The notes under the pieces: generated by a model
Seen by the model: the letters and a program-made list of their open reading frames with translations, nothing else
Told to the model about the DNA's origin: nothing
The model's database searches: none
From: Bacteroidota bacterium
GTDB taxonomy: Bacteria; Bacteroidota; Ignavibacteria; UBA10030; UBA8401
NCBI GenBank assembly: GCA_030824175.1
Contig: JAVBYH010000365.1
Location: 1-14,833 of the forward strand
Length of the DNA stretch: 14,833 bases
Direction: 5' to 3'
Program-made: the position numbers and the translations under genes
Part shown: piece after piece, positions 1-6,137 of the stretch
Position numbering within the stretch: the first letter of the stretch is position 1
Layout of the letters: every line of letters starts with the position of its first letter

Positions 1-1
1 C

Positions 2-2263
2 TCGATGAAGAACGGCGCGGACGAATGCGTCGGCGGTATCGCCATGATGCTCCGCGGCGGAAACAGCCGGGAGGTTGTTCGTGCGGTGGAGGAGAAGGTC
101 GCGGAGATCAACGGCAATAACATCCTTCCCGACGGGTTGAAGATCGTCCCCTATTACAACAGGAGCGAAATCGTGGACGCGAGCGTCGCAACGGTCACGA
201 ACGCGCTCGTCGAGGGGGGCGTGCTCGTGCTCATCGTGCTCTATGTGCTCCTGCGGAGTTTCCGCGGGAGTGTCGTCGTGCTCGTGGCCTTGCCCTTGTC
301 GCTCCTCGTCACATTCATCGTGATGAGGCTGACCGGATTGAGCGCAAATCTCATGTCGCTCGGAGGGCTGGCGATCTCCATCGGCATGATCATCGACGCG
401 ACGATCATCCAGGTGGAGAATGTGCAGCGCCACTTAAGCGTCCCGCGGGGCGGGCAGACAGGCGCGGCGACAGTCCTGAAGGCGGTGATGGAGGTGCGCA
501 AGCCGAGCATCTTCGGCGAGCTCATCATCGCGCTCACGTTCATTCCGATCCTCGCCCTTGAAGGGATCGAGGGGAAAATGTTCGGTCCGCTCGCGCAGAC
601 GGTGGCGATCGCATTGCTCTCGTCGATGGCGCTGTCGATCTTCGTCATCCCCGTGCTCTGCTCGATGCTCTTGAGGCCGCAGCCCGAGAAGGAGAGCGTC
701 GTCATGAGGTATGCGAAGAAGCTGTACCTGCCGCTGCTCGACCGGGCGATGACGCGGACCACCGCGCTGCTTGTGTCAGCCGGATGCCTGCTCCTCGCGG
801 CCCTCTTCCTCTTCACGAGGCTTGGCACGGAGTTCATTCCGACGATGGATGAGGGCGCGTTCGACATGGACGTCGCCCTGCTTCCGGGCGTGTCGCTGGC
901 GAAGGCGATGGAGGTGAACCGGCTCGCGGCGCGGAAGATGATGGAGTTCGACGAACTGGACGTTGTCGTGTCGCGCACGGGACAGACCGGGGTGGCGATG
1001 GATACGCGCGGCGTCGACAAGACCGGGTACGTCGGCATCCTGAAACCGAGGAGCGAGTGGAAGCGCGACATCTCGCGCGAGGAGCTCACGAACGAGATGC
1101 GCGAGTCGCTCGAATCGATACCCGGCATCGGGTTCGGCTTCAGTCAGCCGATCCAGTGTCGCATCGACGAGCTCGTGGCCGGCACGAAGGCGCAGCTCAT
1201 CGTGAAGCTCTTCGGGGACGACATCGGCGTGCTCACATCGAAGGCTGACGAGATGGCGCGCGTGCTCTCGACGATCGACGGGGGCACGGACCTCCTGACC
1301 GAGACGGTGTCGGGGCAGCCGTATGTGACGATCAACATCGACAGGTCCCGGATCGCCCGCTACGGGCTGAACATCCGCGACGTGCAGAACGTCATCGAGA
1401 TCGCCGTCGCGGGAAAATCGGCGTCCTCGTATTACGAGGAGAACAAGCGCTTCGACATCACCGTCCGATTGCCGGAAGAGGAGAGGAACTCCGTGGAGGC
1501 GATCGGGAACATCCTCGTCCCGACGCCATCGGGGATGAACATCCCGCTCGCGCAGCTGGCTGATGTGACGACTGTCGAAGGTCCGGTCCAGATCAGCCGT
1601 CAGGACGGCGTCCGGAGGATCGGCATCGAGATGAACATCAGCGGCAGGGACATCGGGAGTTTCGTCGCCGAGGCGAAGCAGGAGTTGAGGCGGCGCGTGC
1701 AGCTGCCCGCCGGCTATTATGTGACGTGGGGGGGACAGTTCGAGAATCAGCAGCGGGCGATGAACAAGCTCATGATCGTCGGACCTGCAGCCGTCGGTGT
1801 GATCTTGCTGCTGCTGTTTATTACATTCCGGTCGGCCCGTCTTGCGACGCTCGTGCTCGCCAATCTTCCGTTCGCGATGATCGGCGGAGTGTTCGCGCTG
1901 TACATCTCGGGATCGTATCTCTCAGTTCCGGCATCCGTGGGATTCATCGTGCTCTTCGGCGTGGCGGTGCTCAACGGCGTCGTGCTCGTCTCGCACATCG
2001 CGCAGCTGCGCGAGGAGGGCATGAGCATGCACGACGCGGTGCGCACCGGGAGCCTGGACAGGCTGCGCCCCGTGCTCATGACGGCGTCGATATCGATCTT
2101 CAGTCTCATGCCGATGCTCTTCGCCGGCGGTGCAGGGTCCGAGATCCAGAAGCCGCTCGCCATCGTCGTCGTCGGCGGACTCATCACTTCGACGCTGTTC
2201 ACGATGCTCATCATCCCGTCGGTGTACGGCTGGTTCGAAAAGAAGGAATCGTTTCAGCGCTGA
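2..2263 (+). CDS. Heavy-metal RND efflux pump, CusA/CzcA family (5' partial)
   Basis: This is the inner-membrane, proton-driven pump subunit of a tripartite metal efflux system that exports metal ions across the envelope with a periplasmic adaptor and an outer-membrane channel. The reading frame is open at the left edge. About 754 codons are visible against roughly 1040 for the family, so some 290 N-terminal residues lie outside. Numbering from the ATG at base 5, the fourth-helix motif is A-I-S-I-G-M-I-I-D at 123-131, followed by V-E-N at 137-139. It keeps the Asp (D131) and Glu (E138) of the HME family, but Ser125 stands where CzcA has a second Asp, as in the CusA (Cu/Ag) branch. The periplasmic segment S-Q-P-I-Q-C-R-I-D-E-L at 380-390 looks more like CzcA. 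Substrate is therefore uncertain. The C-terminal half contains the second set of transmembrane helices and ends normally. The adaptor and channel genes are not in the window and may lie upstream. Confidence 0.93.
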   Translation, partial: SMKNGADECVGGIAMMLRGGNSREVVRAVEEKVAEINGNNILPDGLKIVPYYNRSEIVDASVATVTNALVEGGVLVLIVLYVLLRSFRGSVVVLVALPLSLLVTFIVMRLTGLSANLMSLGGLAISIGMIIDATIIQVENVQRHLSVPRGGQTGAATVLKAVMEVRKPSIFGELIIALTFIPILALEGIEGKMFGPLAQTVAIALLSSMALSIFVIPVLCSMLLRPQPEKESVVMRYAKKLYLPLLDRAMTRTTALLVSAGCLLLAALFLFTRLGTEFIPTMDEGAFDMDVALLPGVSLAKAMEVNRLAARKMMEFDELDVVVSRTGQTGVAMDTRGVDKTGYVGILKPRSEWKRDISREELTNEMRESLESIPGIGFGFSQPIQCRIDELVAGTKAQLIVKLFGDDIGVLTSKADEMARVLSTIDGGTDLLTETVSGQPYVTINIDRSRIARYGLNIRDVQNVIEIAVAGKSASSYYEENKRFDITVRLPEEERNSVEAIGNILVPTPSGMNIPLAQLADVTTVEGPVQISRQDGVRRIGIEMNISGRDIGSFVAEAKQELRRRVQLPAGYYVTWGGQFENQQRAMNKLMIVGPAAVGVILLLLFITFRSARLATLVLANLPFAMIGGVFALYISGSYLSVPASVGFIVLFGVAVLNGVVLVSHIAQLREEGMSMHDAVRTGSLDRLRPVLMTASISIFSLMPMLFAGGAGSEIQKPLAIVVVGGLITSTLFTMLIIPSVYGWFEKKESFQR

Positions 2264-2347
2264 GTGCATCCAACGATCACAGGGTGAGGTGCGGAATTTT
2301 TCCCCGGGGATTTTTTTCTCAGGCATACCAATCAGGAAAGTCGTATT

Positions 2348-2536
2348 ATGGAATTCATACAATCGCTGCCCCTCATGCACTGGGCAGGGCGGGCGCTGCC
2401 TATCGTGATCGGCGCCGCGGGCGGATATGCCTATTACCGATTCGTGGGATGCAAAACCGGCATGTGTCCCATCACGAAAAATCCGTGGATCAGCACATTC
2501 TACGGCGCACTCATGGGGAGCATGTGGACGCACTGA
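2348..2536 (+). CDS. Small DUF6132-type membrane protein
   Basis: A 62-residue protein with a hydrophobic helix at about 14-33 and a second apolar stretch at 47-60. Between them lies G-C-K-T-G-M-C-P-I-T (34-43) with two cysteines, C35 and C40. The glycine-rich helix, the GC-x-x-G-x-C-P-I-T core and the later Y-G-A-L-x-G segment match my memory of the DUF6132 family of tiny membrane proteins of unknown function. The start is supported by AGGAAA about 8 bases upstream. It lies 84 bases after the RND gene and 42 bases before the response regulator. The paired cysteines and the metal-efflux neighbour suggest a role in metal or thiol/sulfur handling, but nothing in the sequence proves this. Confidence 0.75.
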   Translation: MEFIQSLPLMHWAGRALPIVIGAAGGYAYYRFVGCKTGMCPITKNPWISTFYGALMGSMWTH

Positions 2537-2578
2537 CGGACATGCATTCCCCGGCGCCGCACATGACAGACAATACCT

Positions 2579-3937
2579 ATGAACCACTCGACGATCCTTC
2601 TCGTAGACGATGAGCCCGCGCAGCGCGAGATCCTCGCGGGGTACCTGAAAAAAAAAGGCAATACAATTCTGCAGGCCGGTTCCTATGCACAGGCGGTTGC
2701 CGTATTCAGGGACAATGCGGTGGATGTCGTGTTGTCGGATTACCGCATGCCGGATAAGACCGGGGCGGACCTGCTGCGCACGCTTCGGGCCATGCATCCG
2801 ACGATACCGGTCGTGCTCATGACGGCATTCGGAACGATCGAGACCGCCGTGGCCGCGATGCGGGAGGGCGCCTTCGACTATCTCACGAAGCCGATCAATC
2901 TCGACGAATTGGACATCCTCCTGCAGCGCATCAGGGAACGGCAGCTGCTCATCGCGGAAAACGAGGTATTGAAGGAACAGCTCCACGAAAAATATTCGTT
3001 CTCGGGCATCGTCTCGCAGTCGGCCGCATTGGAACAGGTACTGAACATGGCGGCGCGCGTCGCGCAGAGCGATGCACCCGTACTTGTGCGCGGCGAAAGC
3101 GGCACGGGCAAGGAAGTGATCGCGAAGGCCATCCATTTCGCGAGCGGGCGCGCAACGCGGCCCTTCATCGCCGTGAACTGCGCCGCGCTCAACGAGCAGC
3201 TGCTGGAGAGCGAACTCTTCGGGCATGAACGCGGCGCGTTCACCGGGGCTGAGCGCCAGCGTCAGGGACGATTCGAACTCGCCGACGGCGGCACGCTCTT
3301 CCTGGACGAGATCGGAGACATCTCCGCCGGCGCGCAGGTGCGCATGCTGCGCGTGCTCCAGGAGCATCAGTTCGAGCGCGTCGGCGGTTCCGAAACGCTG
3401 ACGGTGGACGTGCGCGTGATCGCCGCGACGAACAAGAATCTCGAAGAGGCCATTGGTGCGGGAACATTCCGCGAGGATTTGTTTTACAGGCTGAACGTGA
3501 TCAGCATCGAGATCCCGCCGCTGCGCCGGCGCCGCGACGATATCGCCCCGCTGCTCGACCATTTTTTGCGGATGTATGCGGAAAAGAACAGGAAGACCGG
3601 ACTCGTGTTTTCGAAGGAAGCGTGGGAAGTGCTGCTGAGGCACGAGTATCCGGGCAATGTGCGCGAGCTCGAGAACATCGTGCAGCGCGCCGTCATCTTG
3701 TCCCGCGGTGAACACATTACGACGCGCGATCTGCCGCTCAATCTTTCCACGAATCATACCGAAGATGCGGACACAGCGGCGCTCCTCGAGGGAACGCTGC
3801 CGGAGGTCACCGGGCGCATCGAGGCGATGATGATCGACGCCGCGCTGAAGGAAACGGGCGGCAACCAGACGAAGGCCGCCGAGCGGCTGGGTATTTCGGA
3901 ACGGACGCTGCGCTATCGTCTGACGAAGGGGAAATGA
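2579..3937 (+). CDS. Sigma-54-dependent response regulator, NtrC/ZraR type
   Basis: A 452-residue transcription activator for sigma-54 RNA polymerase. The receiver domain (about 3-120) has the acidic pair D10/D11, phosphoacceptor D54, T82 and K104. The AAA+ domain (about 142-375) has Walker A G-E-S-G-T-G-K (172-178), the sigma-54 contact loop G-A-F-T-G-A (219-224), Walker B ending D243-E244, and an intact R-finger region. A Fis-type helix-turn-helix fills 428-450. All catalytic and contact residues are present, so it should be active. The length is normal for the family. A run of nine A bases (2648-2656) encodes K-K-K at residues 24-26. No strong ribosome site precedes the ATG. Its likely partner is the histidine kinase at 6138-7877; likely targets are the sigma-54 promoter just downstream and perhaps the one before 8118. 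It resembles ZraR/AtoC generally; the signal is unknown. Confidence 0.95.
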   Translation: MNHSTILLVDDEPAQREILAGYLKKKGNTILQAGSYAQAVAVFRDNAVDVVLSDYRMPDKTGADLLRTLRAMHPTIPVVLMTAFGTIETAVAAMREGAFDYLTKPINLDELDILLQRIRERQLLIAENEVLKEQLHEKYSFSGIVSQSAALEQVLNMAARVAQSDAPVLVRGESGTGKEVIAKAIHFASGRATRPFIAVNCAALNEQLLESELFGHERGAFTGAERQRQGRFELADGGTLFLDEIGDISAGAQVRMLRVLQEHQFERVGGSETLTVDVRVIAATNKNLEEAIGAGTFREDLFYRLNVISIEIPPLRRRRDDIAPLLDHFLRMYAEKNRKTGLVFSKEAWEVLLRHEYPGNVRELENIVQRAVILSRGEHITTRDLPLNLSTNHTEDADTAALLEGTLPEVTGRIEAMMIDAALKETGGNQTKAAERLGISERTLRYRLTKGK

Positions 3938-3976
3938 CGCGATCGTTATCGTCTGCGAGTGCGCGGGGCGCCGAGA

Positions 3977-3994
3977 TTCGACATAATTGTCGAA
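3977..3994. promoter_or_regulatory. Palindrome, candidate enhancer site for sigma-54 activator
   Basis: TTCGACA-TAAT-TGTCGAA is a perfect inverted repeat with 7-base arms and a 4-base centre. It sits 40 bases after the response regulator stop and about 115 bases upstream of the -24 element of a near-consensus sigma-54 promoter, the usual position for an NtrC-type enhancer. That the neighbouring regulator binds here is an inference from position and symmetry. Confidence 0.55.
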
Positions 3995-4108
3995 CCGATT
4001 CGCCCATCCCGTCGGATTCCGGCCCGCCGCTGCAAGGGATGCATCCCGACATCCCGCAAAATCCTTTAAATTCGTAACATTTCATGTGATGTCGATGCCT
4101 CCGGAGTC

Positions 4109-4124
4109 TGGCACGCTTGTTGAA
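4109..4124 (+). promoter_or_regulatory. Sigma-54 (-24/-12) promoter
   Basis: TGGCACGCTTGTTGAA matches the sigma-54 consensus TGGCACG-N4-TTGCW at all fixed positions except the C of the -12 GC pair, which is A. Spacing from GG to the -12 G is the required ten bases. Transcription would begin near 4135, giving a leader of about 65 bases before the ATG at 4200. It lies directly downstream of a sigma-54 activator gene and ahead of the small secreted protein gene. Confidence 0.72.
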
Positions 4125-4189
4125 CTATAACACAGCAACACTGACAGTTCACAAGCTGCAGTCCATACACACTCACTCATTCATATACC

Positions 4190-4194
4190 GGAGG
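4190..4194 (+). promoter_or_regulatory. Strong ribosome binding site
   Basis: GGAGG lies 5 bases upstream of the ATG at 4200. It is the clearest Shine-Dalgarno sequence in this half of the window, and fixes the start of the first glycine-rich secreted protein. It implies high translation of that gene compared with neighbours that have weak sites. Confidence 0.7.
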
Positions 4195-4199
4195 TTTCA

Positions 4200-4574
4200 A
4201 TGAAACGCATTCTCAACATCACATTCGCATTCGTCCTTGTGTCGTCACTGGTGCTGCTTGCATCGAACGCGGCGTCCGCACAGGTCAAGACCGGACAGGG
4301 TCAGCGCGGCGCATTGTTCGTCGACAAGGACGGAGACGGGATCTGCGACAACGTCGGCACGGCCGTCGGTCAGGGCCAGAACAAAGCCGCCGGCAGACGC
4401 GGTCAGGGCGCCGGCAACGGCACAGGCATGAAGGGCATGGGCAAGGGCAACGGCAACGGCAACGGCAACGGACAAGGCACGGGCGTCTGCACGGGAACGG
4501 GCCCGGGTACAGGAACAGGAACAGCGGTATGCGATGGTACGGGCCCGAAGGGTGCCGGCCGCGGCCGCAAGTAA
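4200..4574 (+). CDS. Small secreted glycine-rich protein with DxDGDGxCD motif (I)
   Basis: A 124-residue secreted protein of unknown function. Residues 1-28 form a classic signal peptide ending A-S-A-Q. The mature part opens with F-V-D-K-D-G-D-G-I-C-D (40-50), an acidic loop of the EF-hand/thrombospondin type 3 calcium-binding kind, with C49 inside it. The rest is almost entirely Gly, Asn, Thr and Lys, with an N-G repeat at 84-91, T-G repeats at 99-107 and two more cysteines (C97, C111), so it is probably disordered. It is the first gene after the sigma-54 promoter, has a strong ribosome site, and is followed by a hairpin that should favour its mRNA. By position it could be the periplasmic effector of the two-component system, as ZraP is for ZraSR, though there is no sequence similarity to ZraP. 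Metal or calcium binding is inferred from the acidic motif alone. Confidence 0.82.
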   Translation: MKRILNITFAFVLVSSLVLLASNAASAQVKTGQGQRGALFVDKDGDGICDNVGTAVGQGQNKAAGRRGQGAGNGTGMKGMGKGNGNGNGNGQGTGVCTGTGPGTGTGTAVCDGTGPKGAGRGRK

Positions 4575-4590
4575 TGAAGAGGATCGAATC

Positions 4591-4627
4591 CCGGGACAGC
4601 GGTACGCGCTGTCCCGGACGAATTTTT
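4591..4627 (+). terminator. Intergenic hairpin with T-run, terminator or attenuator
   Basis: CCGGGACAGCG (4591-4601) and CGCTGTCCCGG (4607-4617) are perfect 11-base arms around a 5-base loop. Five T bases follow at 4623-4627, five bases after the stem. This is 16 bases after the stop of the first secreted protein gene and inside what looks like one operon. The short offset to the T-run suggests partial termination, making the first gene more abundant than the genes behind it; mRNA stabilisation is the alternative. Confidence 0.68.
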
Positions 4628-4641
4628 CCGAAAGCACGACG

Positions 4642-4953
4642 ATGAGACGATGGATGGCCGCGGGCCTGATAGTGATTGCCACCGGTGTAACGAACGCACA
4701 GGGCGTCGATTCGACCCGGGCGGGTTCCCGCATGGGACACCCTGCATCGCAGGGCACCGTCCGCTTCATCGACAAGGACGGAGACGGCATCTGCGACGAC
4801 CGCGCCTCCGGACTCGGATTCCGACGCGCCGGGCGGGGGATGAACCGGATGATGAACATCACGGGCACCGGCGCAGGTGCGGGAAACGATGCGGGAACCG
4901 GAGCCGCGGGTATGGGCCGCGGGAAGAAATATCAAAAGGGACAAAAGCGATGA
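4642..4953 (+). CDS. Small secreted glycine-rich protein with DxDGDGxCD motif (II)
   Basis: A 103-residue paralogue of the protein at 4200. I chose the ATG at 4642 because it places a signal peptide (M-R-R-W then a hydrophobic core, ending T-N-A-Q at 17-20) at the N-terminus; the frame runs further upstream but only through the hairpin region. Residues 42-52 read F-I-D-K-D-G-D-G-I-C-D, near-identical to protein I, and the coding bases of this core differ at one position in 27. The tail is rich in Gly, Arg, Met and Asn and ends with basic residues. The ribosome site is weak. It overlaps the next gene by four bases (ATGA), so the two are probably translationally coupled. Function is unknown; a metal- or calcium-binding envelope factor is the best guess. 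Confidence 0.75.
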   Translation: MRRWMAAGLIVIATGVTNAQGVDSTRAGSRMGHPASQGTVRFIDKDGDGICDDRASGLGFRRAGRGMNRMMNITGTGAGAGNDAGTGAAGMGRGKKYQKGQKR

Positions 4954-6071
4954 CGAGGCGATGGGTTGTGGTGATGCTGAGCGTGATGGCGGGATGCGTT
5001 TCTGCGACGGCGCAGTTCACCGTCACCGTCGGGGCGGCGGGCATGGCCGACGACAACGTGAGCAACAGTTCCGAACGCGGCTCCGATCGCGTCACGCTCT
5101 TCACGGTGAAGCCCGGGTATGAGATCGCCGCGGGGGCGTCGTCGACACAGTTTTGGTACGACGGCTCATTCGCGTTCTACAGCAGGTTCACGGATCGGGC
5201 ATTCCAGCATCACGCCCTCGGCATCACGCACGTGAGGACGTTCGGCGACGAGGATGCGGGCACGATGGAGTTCGGCGCCGACTATGCCGCGCGGAAGAAC
5301 CAGGAATCGTTTACGCTCTTCGACCATACGACGCTCGGCCTCGCCGCCGCTGCGGAATATTATTTCACGGAATCGTTCGCAGGCGCGGCGCGCTATTCGT
5401 TCCAATCGCTCACCTTCGCGCAGCTGCCGGATTTCGACTATCGGGAACACGCAATAGCGCTGAAGCAATCGCTCCAGGCGTGGGGCGCGACGACGTTTAT
5501 CCTCCACAACGAGATCGGCATCAAAAATTATTCCCGCGCGGCATCCGCCGACAGCGACTCGCTCATCCTGAGCGGAATGACGGGCGGCACCGACCAACGT
5601 ACGGTGCAGCTGACGTCCTCGCTCCGCATCGGGCACTCGCTCATGGAAAAGACGGGGCTGAGCCTCTCGGCGGGCTACCGGTACAATTTCGAGCAGGCAA
5701 CGCGTCACCTCTCGAGCGAGTACGGCTCGCTCTCGGAGGACGAGCTCTTCAACGATCATTACGGCTACGAAGGGTTCCGTGCGGGGATCCTGTTGACACA
5801 ACTGCTGCCCTCGGACATGACCGTGCGTTTGCGCTACGACCAGGAGCAGCGCGACTACCGGCTCCTGGCGGCGTACGATCTCGCCGGCATGCAAACCGCC
5901 GACAGAAGGAACGACGCGCACCGGATTTTTTCAGCCGCGTTCGAGAAGCGATGGACGGACTTCCCGTTGACGTTGATGCTGAGCTATGAGTATATTACGA
6001 ATGCGTCGAACGACGCGTACTACGAGTATACGAACAATGTGTTTTCCGTCGGACTCACCGTGCCGTTTTAA
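4950..6071 (+). CDS. Outer-membrane beta-barrel protein, unknown function
   Basis: A 373-residue protein with a signal peptide (1-22, ending A-T-A-Q). The mature chain alternates short polar turns and amphipathic strands rich in Tyr, Phe and Gly, and ends in V-G-L-T-V-P-F, a typical C-terminal beta-signal with a final Phe. This pattern indicates an outer-membrane barrel of roughly 14-16 strands by length. The start at 4950 overlaps the previous stop (ATGA) and has AAAGGGA about 8 bases upstream. A longer frame exists upstream but would run through the secreted-protein gene without a signal peptide. Its place in the sigma-54 transcript, between small secreted proteins and the sensor kinase, suggests it is a target of the same stress response. 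An M-A-G-C in the signal region resembles a lipobox but the A-T-A-Q site fits better. No substrate can be assigned. Confidence 0.8.
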   Translation: MTRRWVVVMLSVMAGCVSATAQFTVTVGAAGMADDNVSNSSERGSDRVTLFTVKPGYEIAAGASSTQFWYDGSFAFYSRFTDRAFQHHALGITHVRTFGDEDAGTMEFGADYAARKNQESFTLFDHTTLGLAAAAEYYFTESFAGAARYSFQSLTFAQLPDFDYREHAIALKQSLQAWGATTFILHNEIGIKNYSRAASADSDSLILSGMTGGTDQRTVQLTSSLRIGHSLMEKTGLSLSAGYRYNFEQATRHLSSEYGSLSEDELFNDHYGYEGFRAGILLTQLLPSDMTVRLRYDQEQRDYRLLAAYDLAGMQTADRRNDAHRIFSAAFEKRWTDFPLTLMLSYEYITNASNDAYYEYTNNVFSVGLTVPF

Positions 6072-6137
6072 AGATCCTCCGATGCAGGCTCCGATACGCC
6101 GGATGCACATTTCCGAACACCCAACCCCCAGGTGCCG

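Noticed and set aside
2301..2317. TCCCCGGGGA followed by seven T bases after the RND gene, resembling a terminator.
   Set aside because: The palindrome has no room for a loop; at best a 3-bp stem with a 4-base loop, too weak to call a terminator.
1726..2613. A 295-codon plus-strand frame overlapping the end of the RND gene and the DUF6132 gene.
   Set aside because: It is an Arg/Ala/His-rich out-of-frame reading of the pump's C-terminus with no domain.
1922..3757. A 611-codon open frame on the minus strand across the RND end, DUF6132 gene and regulator.
   Set aside because: It is antisense to genes with intact, recognisable domains; the translation is rich in Arg, His and Asp with no family features, as expected for a shadow frame in GC-rich DNA.
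4434..4530. GGCAAC and GGAACA hexamer repeats as a possible repeat array or CRISPR-like feature.
   Set aside because: They are in-frame codons for the N-G and T-G tail of a secreted protein, with no spacers or cas genes.
4245..4944. Minus-strand frames of about 200 codons opposite the small secreted proteins.
   Set aside because: They are generated by the repetitive GC-rich Gly codons read in reverse; the plus-strand frames have signal peptides and a shared motif.
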